8,391 bases of DNA, taken from an uncultured Burkholderiales bacterium (lineage in GTDB: Bacteria; Pseudomonadota; Gammaproteobacteria; Burkholderiales; Burkholderiaceae_E). The notes below the pieces were generated by a model. That model made no database searches. It saw nothing but the letters and a program-made list of their open reading frames with translations, and was not told the DNA's origin. The stretch lies in assembly GCA_903898725.1 (NCBI GenBank), contig CAIUGQ010000109.1:1-8391 (forward strand), in the 5' to 3' direction. The translations under genes were made by a program, and so were the position numbers. The first letter of the stretch is position 1, and every line of letters begins with the position of its first letter. This document shows positions 1-5,729 of the stretch, piece by piece.

Positions 1-1123
1 CGACGCGACGATGCAGGCGTACGAGGACTCGGGCATCCGCGCGCTGGTCGGCTTCGCGATGATGGACAAGCCGATCATCGACAACTTCCCGTTCGCCGAC
101 GAGGCCTTCCCGCCCGCGCTGGCCGCGGAACTGCGTGCCGCTCCCCGGCCGACGCAGCAGGACTACCTCGGCCTGGTCCGCGACCTCGCGCGCGACCGCC
201 ATCCGCAGGCCTCGCGGGTCGGTGTGCTGGTGTCGGCCTCGGCGCCGCAGCGCTGCACCGACGCCTTCCTGATGCAGGTGCGCGCGCTCGCCGACGAGCT
301 CTGCCTGCCGCTCATCACGCACGTGCAGGAGACCCGGCTGCAGGTGGTGACCGGGCAGCTCTTCTACGGCATGCCGATCGTCGAGCACCTGGACCGCATC
401 GGCTTCCTCAAGCCCGCCACCAGCCTGATCCATGCGGTCTGGCTCAACCCGCGCGAGATCGACGCGCTGGCCCGCAGCGGCGCGACCGCGCAGCACAACC
501 CGTGGAGCAACCTGCTGCTCGGCTCGGGCGTGCAGCCGGTGCGCGAGTTGCTCGAGGCGGGCGTCAACGTCAGCCTGGGCTCCGACGGCTCGTGCTCGAC
601 GGTGACGGTCAACATGCTCAACGTGCTGGGCAGTGCCGCCGCCGTCTCGAAGCTGCGCGGCGACCGCCAGGACCGCTGGCTGTCGGCGCGCGAGGCGCTG
701 CGCGCGGGCACGATCGGCGGCGCGCGGGCGCTCGGCTTCGGTGATGCGCTGGGCGCGATCCGCGTCGGCGCGATCGCCGACCTCGTCGGCTACCGGCTCG
801 ACACGGTCACCTTCGCGCCGCTGACCGACCCGGTGCGCCAGCTCGTCTACGCCGAGCGCGGCGCGGGCCTCGACTTCTCGATGGTCGACGGCCGCGTCGC
901 GATCGTGGGCGGGCGGATGCGCGGCATCGACGAGGCCGCGATCCTCGCCGAGATCGAGTCGGAGTACCGCTCGCTGGCCGGCCAGTACGAAGCCGCCGAA
1001 GCCTCGGTGGCCCCGGTCCTGGAGGCGGCCGAGCGGCTGTGGCGCCGCTCGCTCGCGCTGCCGATCCCCGCCGACACCCATGCCGCACGGCTGCCGGACG
1101 CGTGGTCCGGGCCACAGCCCTGA
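1..1123 (+). CDS. TRZ/ATZ-type amidohydrolase (metal-dependent deaminase/hydrolase), 5'-truncated by window edge
   Basis: The C-terminal part of an amidohydrolase-superfamily enzyme of the guanine deaminase / S-adenosylhomocysteine deaminase / triazine hydrolase class. The reading frame is open from base 2. The first ATG at 11 is probably internal, because the N-terminal beta-sandwich and the metal-binding HxH motif are missing. Numbered from that ATG, visible motifs are THVQET with metal His104 and catalytic Glu107, LIHAVWL with His141, QHNPWSN near 161-167, and LGSDG with Asp192. The usual C-terminal return strand follows (IRVGAIADLVGY, then VDGRV). Family members normally deaminate or dechlorinate N-heterocycles using one Zn or Fe in the cytoplasm; the substrate here is unknown. 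It is paralogous to the enzyme at 3457-4830 but differs at several substrate-pocket positions. The stop lies 64 bp before the transporter genes on the same strand, so co-transcription is likely. Family call is firm; function is open. Confidence 0.88.
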   Translation, partial: DATMQAYEDSGIRALVGFAMMDKPIIDNFPFADEAFPPALAAELRAAPRPTQQDYLGLVRDLARDRHPQASRVGVLVSASAPQRCTDAFLMQVRALADELCLPLITHVQETRLQVVTGQLFYGMPIVEHLDRIGFLKPATSLIHAVWLNPREIDALARSGATAQHNPWSNLLLGSGVQPVRELLEAGVNVSLGSDGSCSTVTVNMLNVLGSAAAVSKLRGDRQDRWLSAREALRAGTIGGARALGFGDALGAIRVGAIADLVGYRLDTVTFAPLTDPVRQLVYAERGAGLDFSMVDGRVAIVGGRMRGIDEAAILAEIESEYRSLAGQYEAAEASVAPVLEAAERLWRRSLALPIPADTHAARLPDAWSGPQP

Positions 1124-1130
1124 CCGGCAC

Positions 1131-1173
1131 CTGTCCTTCGAACTGCCCCCCGACCCTCCCCCCCTCGTCCTCC
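1131..1173 (+). other. C-rich, G-poor intergenic tract
   Basis: The 64-bp gap between the first amidohydrolase and the binding-protein gene is strongly pyrimidine-rich on the + strand. It includes a run of six C (1146-1151) and one of seven C (1158-1164), while the surrounding DNA has C and G in near balance. I see no convincing -35/-10 pair and no hairpin with a T tract. An unstructured C-rich transcript could allow Rho loading or simply keep the downstream ribosome-binding site open. Both ideas are inference. Confidence 0.3.
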
Positions 1174-1174
1174 A

Positions 1175-1180
1175 ACGGAG
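1175..1180 (+). promoter_or_regulatory. Ribosome-binding site for the binding-protein gene
   Basis: ACGGAG lies 7 nt before the ATG at 1188. It decides the start: the longer in-frame reading from 1080 would overlap the upstream gene and place a proline-rich stretch ahead of a good signal peptide. Confidence 0.65.
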
Positions 1181-1187
1181 AAGCACC

Positions 1188-2042
1188 ATGGTCAGTCCCG
1201 TCCGCCGCTCGCTCCTCGCCGCCGTCCCCGCGGCCGCCGCCGCCGCCGCCCTCGGCGGCCTGCACCGACCCGCCGCCGCGCAGGCGCTGACGCTCGCCCA
1301 GATCAAGGCCTCGGGCGAGCTGCGCATCGGCTGCGAGGCCGCCTACGTGCCGTTCACCTACCGCCAGGAGGGCAAGATCGTCGGCTACGACGTCGAGCTC
1401 GCCGAACTGTTCTGCAAGTCGCTCGGCGTGAAGGCCAACTTCATCGACACCGCCTGGGCCGGCGTGATCCCGTCGCTGTACGCCAAGAAGTTCGACGTGA
1501 TCATGTCCTCGATGAGCTACACGAAGGAGCGCCTCGAGCGCGTCGCCTTCACCATCCCGTACGCCGAGGCCTCGCAGGCGCTGCTGGTGCGTGCCTCGGA
1601 TGCCGACAAGATCAAGGCCCCCGCCGACCTCAACGGCCGCGTGCTCGCGGTCAAGCTCGGTTCCCCGGGCCAGGTGCTGCAGGAGAAGATGGCCGCGTCG
1701 CTGAAGGCGGCCGGTGGCGCGGGCTTCAAGGAGCTGCGCACCTTCGACGATCACCCCTCGGCCTATGTCGCGCTCGCGCAGAACCGTGTCGACGGCGTGC
1801 TCAACACCGTGCCGACGCTGGCGATGGTGCTCAAGGACGCGCCGGGCAAGTACGCGATCGTCAAGGGCATGGGCGCCGACAACTGGGCCGGCATCGCCGC
1901 GCGCAAGGAGGATCCGGAGATCGTCGCCTTCCTCAACGAGGAGCTGAAGAAGCTCAAGGCGAGCGGCGCGCTCTACGCGCTGCAGGAGAAGTGGTTCGGC
2001 TTCCGGATGACGCTGGCCGACGCGGTGCCGAGCTTCTCCTGA
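1188..2042 (+). CDS. ABC transporter periplasmic substrate-binding protein, polar amino-acid family (SBP_bac_3)
   Basis: A 284-aa periplasmic binding protein that should deliver a small polar ligand to the permease encoded next. Residues 1-33 form a signal peptide: Arg6-Arg7, an alanine-rich hydrophobic core, and an AQA cleavage site after Ala33. The mature part shows family-3 landmarks: GELRIGCEAAYVPF near 43-56, IVGYDVELAE near 65-73, MSSMSYTKER with Arg115, FTIPY, and KLGSPGQ. Arg115 matches the arginine that binds the ligand alpha-carboxylate in glutamine- and histidine-binding homologues. The aspartate that normally binds the alpha-amino group, in a VDxxxxD context, is replaced by Asn206 (VDGVLN). 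The ligand may thus be a carboxylate without an ordinary alpha-amino group. Start chosen from the RBS and signal peptide. The stop is 1 nt before the permease ATG. Family is secure; ligand unknown. Confidence 0.93.
   Translation: MVSPVRRSLLAAVPAAAAAAALGGLHRPAAAQALTLAQIKASGELRIGCEAAYVPFTYRQEGKIVGYDVELAELFCKSLGVKANFIDTAWAGVIPSLYAKKFDVIMSSMSYTKERLERVAFTIPYAEASQALLVRASDADKIKAPADLNGRVLAVKLGSPGQVLQEKMAASLKAAGGAGFKELRTFDDHPSAYVALAQNRVDGVLNTVPTLAMVLKDAPGKYAIVKGMGADNWAGIAARKEDPEIVAFLNEELKKLKASGALYALQEKWFGFRMTLADAVPSFS
1233..1250 (+). repeat. (GCC)6 trinucleotide repeat inside the signal-peptide coding region
   Basis: Six perfect in-frame GCC units encode Ala16-Ala21, the hydrophobic core of the binding protein's signal peptide. 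Slippage would only lengthen or shorten the core by whole alanines. This is a consequence of alanine-rich coding in high-GC DNA unless variation between strains shows otherwise. Confidence 0.8.
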
Positions 2043-2043
2043 C

Positions 2044-2697
2044 ATGGTCTTCGACTGGGGTCTGGTGCAGAAGTCCCTGCCGCTGCTGGCGACGGGGTGG
2101 CTCACCACGGTGAAGATCTGCTCGCTCGCGATGCTGCTCGGCGTCGTGCTGGGCGGTGTGCTCGGACTGATGTCGCTGTCCCGCCTGGCGCCCGCGCGCT
2201 GGGCGGTGATGGCGTACGTCGACTTCATCCGCGGCACGCCGCTGCTGATCCAGATCTTCCTGGTGTACTTCGCGCTGCCGGTCGTCGGCATCAACCTGCC
2301 CGAGTTCTGGGCCGGCGTGATCGCGCTCGGGCTGAACGCGGCGGGCTTCATCGCCGAGATCGTGCGTGCCGGCGTCGGCTCGATCGAGCGCGGCCAGGCC
2401 GAGGCCGCGCGCTCGATCGGCATGCGGCACAACCAGATCCTGGTCCACGTGCTGCTGCCGCAGTCGCTGCGCGCGGTGGTGCCGCCCACCACCAACGAGC
2501 TGATCACGCTGGTCAAGGGCTCGGCGCTGCTGTCGGTGATCTCGGTCTACGAGCTCACCCGCGCCGGGCAGGCGATCATCGCCGTGCACTTCGCCCCGTT
2601 CGAGATCTTCCTGATGATCGCCGCCTACTACTACGCGACCATCACCGTGCTCGCCTGGCTGTCGCGCTGGATCGAACGCCGGCTGCCGGCATGGTGA
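2044..2697 (+). CDS. ABC transporter permease, polar amino-acid (HisM/GlnP-type) family
   Basis: A 217-aa inner-membrane permease of the polar amino-acid uptake class. Hydrophobic segments occur at about 12-44, 54-80, 88-108, 155-180 and 185-207, fitting the usual five membrane helices. The hallmark IRGTPLLIQIF is at about 62-72. The EAA loop that docks on the ATPase is at about 120-139 (EAARSIGMRHNQ, then LLP). Length is typical for the family. Only one permease gene is present, so the transporter probably uses a homodimer, whereas histidine systems use a HisQ/HisM pair. The start follows the binding-protein stop by a single nucleotide, with no separate strong Shine-Dalgarno sequence, so its translation is probably coupled. 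It shares the operon with the ATPase 10 nt downstream. Confidence 0.94.
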   Translation: MVFDWGLVQKSLPLLATGWLTTVKICSLAMLLGVVLGGVLGLMSLSRLAPARWAVMAYVDFIRGTPLLIQIFLVYFALPVVGINLPEFWAGVIALGLNAAGFIAEIVRAGVGSIERGQAEAARSIGMRHNQILVHVLLPQSLRAVVPPTTNELITLVKGSALLSVISVYELTRAGQAIIAVHFAPFEIFLMIAAYYYATITVLAWLSRWIERRLPAW

Positions 2698-2700
2698 GGA
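2696..2700 (+). promoter_or_regulatory. Ribosome-binding site for the ABC ATPase gene
   Basis: GAGGA overlaps the permease stop codon and sits 7 nt before the ATG at 2708, supporting that start. Confidence 0.65.
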
Positions 2701-2707
2701 CGACGCG

Positions 2708-3460
2708 ATGACCCTGCTGCTAGCTGAAGGCATCACCAAGGCCTACGGCGGGCGCACCGTGCTGCGTGGCGCCTCGCTGTCGGTCGACGAGGGCGAGACC
2801 ATCGTCATCATCGGGCCCTCGGGCTCGGGCAAGACGACGCTGCTGCGCTGCCTGAACTGGCTGGAGACGCCGGATGCAGGCTCGGTCGTGCTGCGCGGCG
2901 AGGCGATCGGCCGCGACGCCTCGGGCCGGGCGCTGTCGGAGGCCACCGTCGCCCGCCAGCGCAGCCGGATCGGCTTCGTGTTCCAGCGCTTCAACCTGTT
3001 CGCCCACCTGTCGGCGCTCGAGAACGTCGCCATCGGGCCACGGCGCGTGCTGGGCGAGACGGCCGACGCGGCCCGGGAGCGGGCGCGTGCCGAACTCGAC
3101 CGCGTCCACCTGGCCTCGCATGTCGACAAGCGGCCGAGCCAGCTCTCCGGGGGGCAGCAGCAGCGGGTGGCGATCGCCCGCGCGCTGGCCATGCGCCCGG
3201 AGCTGATCCTCTTCGACGAGCCGACCTCCGCGCTCGATCCGGAACTCGTCACCGAGGTCGTCGACGTGATGCGCGAGCTCGCCGATGCGAAGATGACGAT
3301 GGTCGCGGTGACCCACGAGATGCGCTTCGCGCGTGCCGCCGCCGACCGCGTGGTCTTCATGGACGAGGGCGCGGTCGTCGAGACCGGCACGCCCGAACGG
3401 ATCTTCGACGCCCCCGACACCGACCGCACCCGGCGGTTCCTCGCCCACCTGCACGAATGA
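2708..3460 (+). CDS. ABC transporter ATP-binding protein, polar amino-acid (HisP/GlnQ-type) family
   Basis: A 250-aa cytoplasmic ATPase that powers the importer. All nucleotide-binding motifs are intact: Walker A GPSGSGKT at 36-43, Q-loop Gln93 (VFQRFNLF), signature LSGGQ at 146-150, Walker B LILFDE at 166-171 followed by PTSALDPEL, and the switch histidine His203 in AVTHEM. Length and the FNLFAHLSALENV stretch fit the polar amino-acid importer ATPases. The C-terminus ends soon after the FLAHLHE segment with no regulatory domain, as expected for this family. The last codons overlap the next gene: the amidohydrolase ATG at 3457 shares bases with this TGA stop (ATGA). The importer and the downstream hydrolases are therefore very likely made from one transcript. 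Confidence 0.96.
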   Translation: MTLLLAEGITKAYGGRTVLRGASLSVDEGETIVIIGPSGSGKTTLLRCLNWLETPDAGSVVLRGEAIGRDASGRALSEATVARQRSRIGFVFQRFNLFAHLSALENVAIGPRRVLGETADAARERARAELDRVHLASHVDKRPSQLSGGQQQRVAIARALAMRPELILFDEPTSALDPELVTEVVDVMRELADAKMTMVAVTHEMRFARAAADRVVFMDEGAVVETGTPERIFDAPDTDRTRRFLAHLHE

Positions 3461-4830
3461 GCCCGAGCATGACCGACACGCCCCCGCCCGCCTTCGACCT
3501 GCTGCTGACCGGTGCCACCGTCGTCACCGTCGACGACGCCTCGAGCGTCGTCGAGGACGGCGCGGTCGGCATCCTCGACGGCCGCATCGCCTGGGTCGGC
3601 GCGGCCGATGCGCTGCCGAGCGGTGCGCGCGCGACGAAGCGCGTGGCGCTGCCCGGCCGGGTGCTCACGCCCGGCTTCGTCAACGTCCACACCCACGCCA
3701 TCCTGACGATGGTGCGCGGCGTGGCCGAGGACCTCGGCTTCGCGCCCGCGTACACGCCCGGCATCCCCCACGGCCACGACGTCACGCCCGAGGAGGCGAT
3801 CGCGCTGGCCCGGCTCGGCGCGGTCGAGGCGCTGCTCTTCGGCTCGACGCTGGTCAACGACACCTACGTGCACGCCGACCTGACGCTCCCGGCGATGGCC
3901 GATCTCGGCATGCGCGTCTACAGCTGCGGCCGGATCCACGACGCCGACTTCTCGCTGATCGGCGACGGCCGCTGGGAGTACCACCGCGAGATCGGCGAGC
4001 GCACGCTCGGCGAGGCGCTGGCGCTCGCCGACCGCTGGCACGGCGCCTACGGCGGGCGCGCCGGCGTGCAGCTCGCCGCGCACGCGCCGGACACCTGTTC
4101 GGACGACCTGCTGCGGCTGATCGCCACCGAGTCGGCGCGGCGCGGGCTGCGCGTGAACACGCACCTCGTGCAGAGCCGCAAGGAAGTCGAGCAGGTGGTG
4201 CGCCGATCGGGCATGACGCCGCCGCAGCTCCTCGAGGAGGTGGGGCTGCTCAACGACCGGCTGCTGGCGGCGCACTGCATCTGGATGGACGACGCCGACA
4301 TCGCGCGCTGCGGGCGCGCCGGCATCCATGTCGCGCACATCCCGAAGGGCAACGCCACCGGCGGCACCGCGGCGCCGACCTCGAAGCTGCGCCGCGCCGG
4401 CGCGCGGCTGACGCTCGGCTCCGACAACATGCATGCCGACCTCGTCGAGGTGATGCGCTGGGCGCTCGCGATCGGCCGCATCCAGGAGGACCGCGTCGAC
4501 GACTTCTGGCAGCCCGAGGACGTGCTGCGGATGGCCACGCGCGACGGCGCGTGGGCGATGGGCCTGGCCGACGAGGTCGGTGCGATCGAGGTCGGCAAGA
4601 AGGCGGACCTGGTCGCCTTCGACTTCCGGCGACCGCACCTCGTGCCGTGCATCGATCCGGTCGGCAACCTGGTGCACGTCGCCCAGGGCCGCGACGTCGA
4701 GCACGTGTGGGTCGACGGCGAGCAGGTGGTCGAGTCGGGCCGCCCGGTCAAGGCCGACCTCGAGACGATCCTCGCCGACGCGCAGCGCGCCTCGCAGGCG
4801 CTCTGGCGCCGCGCGCGGGCCTCGGCATGA
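3457..4830 (+). CDS. TRZ/ATZ-type amidohydrolase (metal-dependent N-heterocycle deaminase/hydrolase)
   Basis: A complete 457-aa cytoplasmic amidohydrolase. The N-terminal beta-sandwich (about 13-70) leads to the metal motif VNVHTH with His78 and His80. Next come AAHAPDTCS with His209, NTHLVQ with metal His236, LAAHCIW with His273, and LGSDN with Asp323; the sandwich closes near IEVGKKADLVAFD and VDGEQVV. This layout matches guanine/SAH deaminases and triazine hydrolases. At the acidic position after the His236 metal ligand (HxxE, HVQE in the paralogue at 1-1123), this protein has Gln239. That glutamate normally handles proton transfer, so the chemistry or substrate may differ. The ATG at 3457 overlaps the ATPase stop; Met5 at 3469 is an alternative start and neither has a strong RBS. 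The stop overlaps the next gene's ATG by 4 nt. It probably acts on the compound imported by the transporter; the reaction is unknown. Confidence 0.92.
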   Translation: MSPSMTDTPPPAFDLLLTGATVVTVDDASSVVEDGAVGILDGRIAWVGAADALPSGARATKRVALPGRVLTPGFVNVHTHAILTMVRGVAEDLGFAPAYTPGIPHGHDVTPEEAIALARLGAVEALLFGSTLVNDTYVHADLTLPAMADLGMRVYSCGRIHDADFSLIGDGRWEYHREIGERTLGEALALADRWHGAYGGRAGVQLAAHAPDTCSDDLLRLIATESARRGLRVNTHLVQSRKEVEQVVRRSGMTPPQLLEEVGLLNDRLLAAHCIWMDDADIARCGRAGIHVAHIPKGNATGGTAAPTSKLRRAGARLTLGSDNMHADLVEVMRWALAIGRIQEDRVDDFWQPEDVLRMATRDGAWAMGLADEVGAIEVGKKADLVAFDFRRPHLVPCIDPVGNLVHVAQGRDVEHVWVDGEQVVESGRPVKADLETILADAQRASQALWRRARASA

Positions 4831-5729
4831 AGCGCGGTCGCGACTTCGCCGGCTACGGCGGCCGCTACCCCGCCTTTTCCTGGCCGGGCGGCGCCGGTCT
4901 CGCGGTCTCGTTCGTGCTGAACGTCGAGGAGGGCGCCGAGCTCAACCTGACCGCCGGCGATCCGCGCAACGAAGGCCGGCACGAGGTCAACAACGAGATC
5001 GTCGGTGCGCCCGACCTCTGCATGCAGAGCCACTTCGAGTACGGCGCTCGGGTGGGCTACGGCCGCATCACCGGCCTGGTCGCGGACGCCGGCATCCCGC
5101 TGACGCTGAACGCCTGCGGCCGGGCCCTGGAGGCCACGCCCTGGGTCGCGCGCGACGCGGTCGAGCGCGGCTTCGAGGTCTGCTGCCACGGCTGGCGCTG
5201 GGAGACCCACGCGGGCATGGCCGAGGACACCGAGCGGGCCGTGATCGCCCGCACCGCGGCGACGGTCGCGCGGCTCACCGGGCGCCCCCCGACGGGCTGG
5301 CACACCAAGTCCTCGGCCTCGGTGAACACCCGGCGGCTGCTGGTCGAGCACGGCGGCTTCCTCTACGACAGCGACGCCTACAATGACGACCTGCCGTACT
5401 GGCTGGAGGTCGGCGACCGGCCGCACCTCGTGCTGCCCTATGCGTTCGACACCAACGACATGAAGTTCTTCGACAGCTTCGCCTTCGTGCGCGCCGACGA
5501 TTTCGCCGACTACACCATCGACGCGTTCGAGTGGCTGCTGCGCGAGTCGCGGCACGGCCCTCGGATGATGTCGATCGGCCTGCACACCCGCATCGTCGGG
5601 CGCCCCGGGCGGATCGGCGCGCTCGCGAAGCTGGTCGATCACGTGCGCGGGCGCAACCGCGCCTGGTGCGGGACGCGCGAGCAGATCGCACGGCACTTCG
5701 CGGCGGCGGTGCCGCCGGAGCGCGCGTGA
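4827..5729 (+). CDS. PuuE-like hydrolase (polysaccharide-deacetylase fold, allantoinase relative)
   Basis: A 300-aa protein of the NodB/polysaccharide-deacetylase fold that resembles the PuuE allantoinases over its full length. Visible landmarks are RDFAGYGGRYP at the N-terminus, SFVLNVEEGAELN near 28-40, EYGARVG near 71-77, CCHGWRWE with His121, NTRRLLVEHGGFLYDSD near 167-183, YNDDLPYW at 185-192, DTNDM near 208-212, and SIGLHTRIVGRP near 249-260. PuuE converts allantoin to allantoate in purine breakdown and lacks the metal site of true deacetylases. Likewise, here NodB motif 1 reads NVEEG and the second histidine of motif 2 is Trp125. The loop GWHTKSSASVNTRR is one residue longer than, and different from, the GWYTGRTGPNTRR loop I recall for PuuE, so another cyclic amide may be the substrate. 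It overlaps both neighbours by 4 nt. The puuE symbol is withheld because the substrate is uncertain. Confidence 0.88.
   Translation: MKRGRDFAGYGGRYPAFSWPGGAGLAVSFVLNVEEGAELNLTAGDPRNEGRHEVNNEIVGAPDLCMQSHFEYGARVGYGRITGLVADAGIPLTLNACGRALEATPWVARDAVERGFEVCCHGWRWETHAGMAEDTERAVIARTAATVARLTGRPPTGWHTKSSASVNTRRLLVEHGGFLYDSDAYNDDLPYWLEVGDRPHLVLPYAFDTNDMKFFDSFAFVRADDFADYTIDAFEWLLRESRHGPRMMSIGLHTRIVGRPGRIGALAKLVDHVRGRNRAWCGTREQIARHFAAAVPPERA
5717..5720 (+). promoter_or_regulatory. Ribosome-binding site supporting a GTG start for the amidase
   Basis: GGAG lies 5 nt before the GTG at 5726. The alternative ATG at 5753 has only GCC-rich sequence upstream with no Shine-Dalgarno match, so the overlapping GTG is preferred. 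Confidence 0.5.

Noticed and set aside
1080..1187. Earlier ATG for the binding protein
   Set aside because: It would overlap the upstream gene and put about 36 proline-rich residues before a good signal peptide; the ATG at 1188 has an RBS.
807..2516. 569-aa open frame on the - strand
   Set aside because: It is antisense to the binding protein and permease, both with clear motifs; its own translation shows no recognisable domain.
2743..4704. 653-aa open frame on the - strand
   Set aside because: It lies opposite the intact ABC ATPase and amidohydrolase genes, has low-complexity Arg/Ala/Val/Asp-rich composition and no family motifs. It is a by-product of GC-rich codon use.
3333..4826. Long in-frame extension upstream of the PuuE-like protein
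   Set aside because: The roughly 498 upstream residues are an arginine-rich shadow of the ATPase and amidohydrolase genes. PuuE homology begins exactly at the ATG at 4827.
5531..5725. Earlier ATG for the amidase
   Set aside because: The extra residues are an out-of-frame reading of the PuuE-like gene. The GTG at 5726 has an RBS and a typical overlap.
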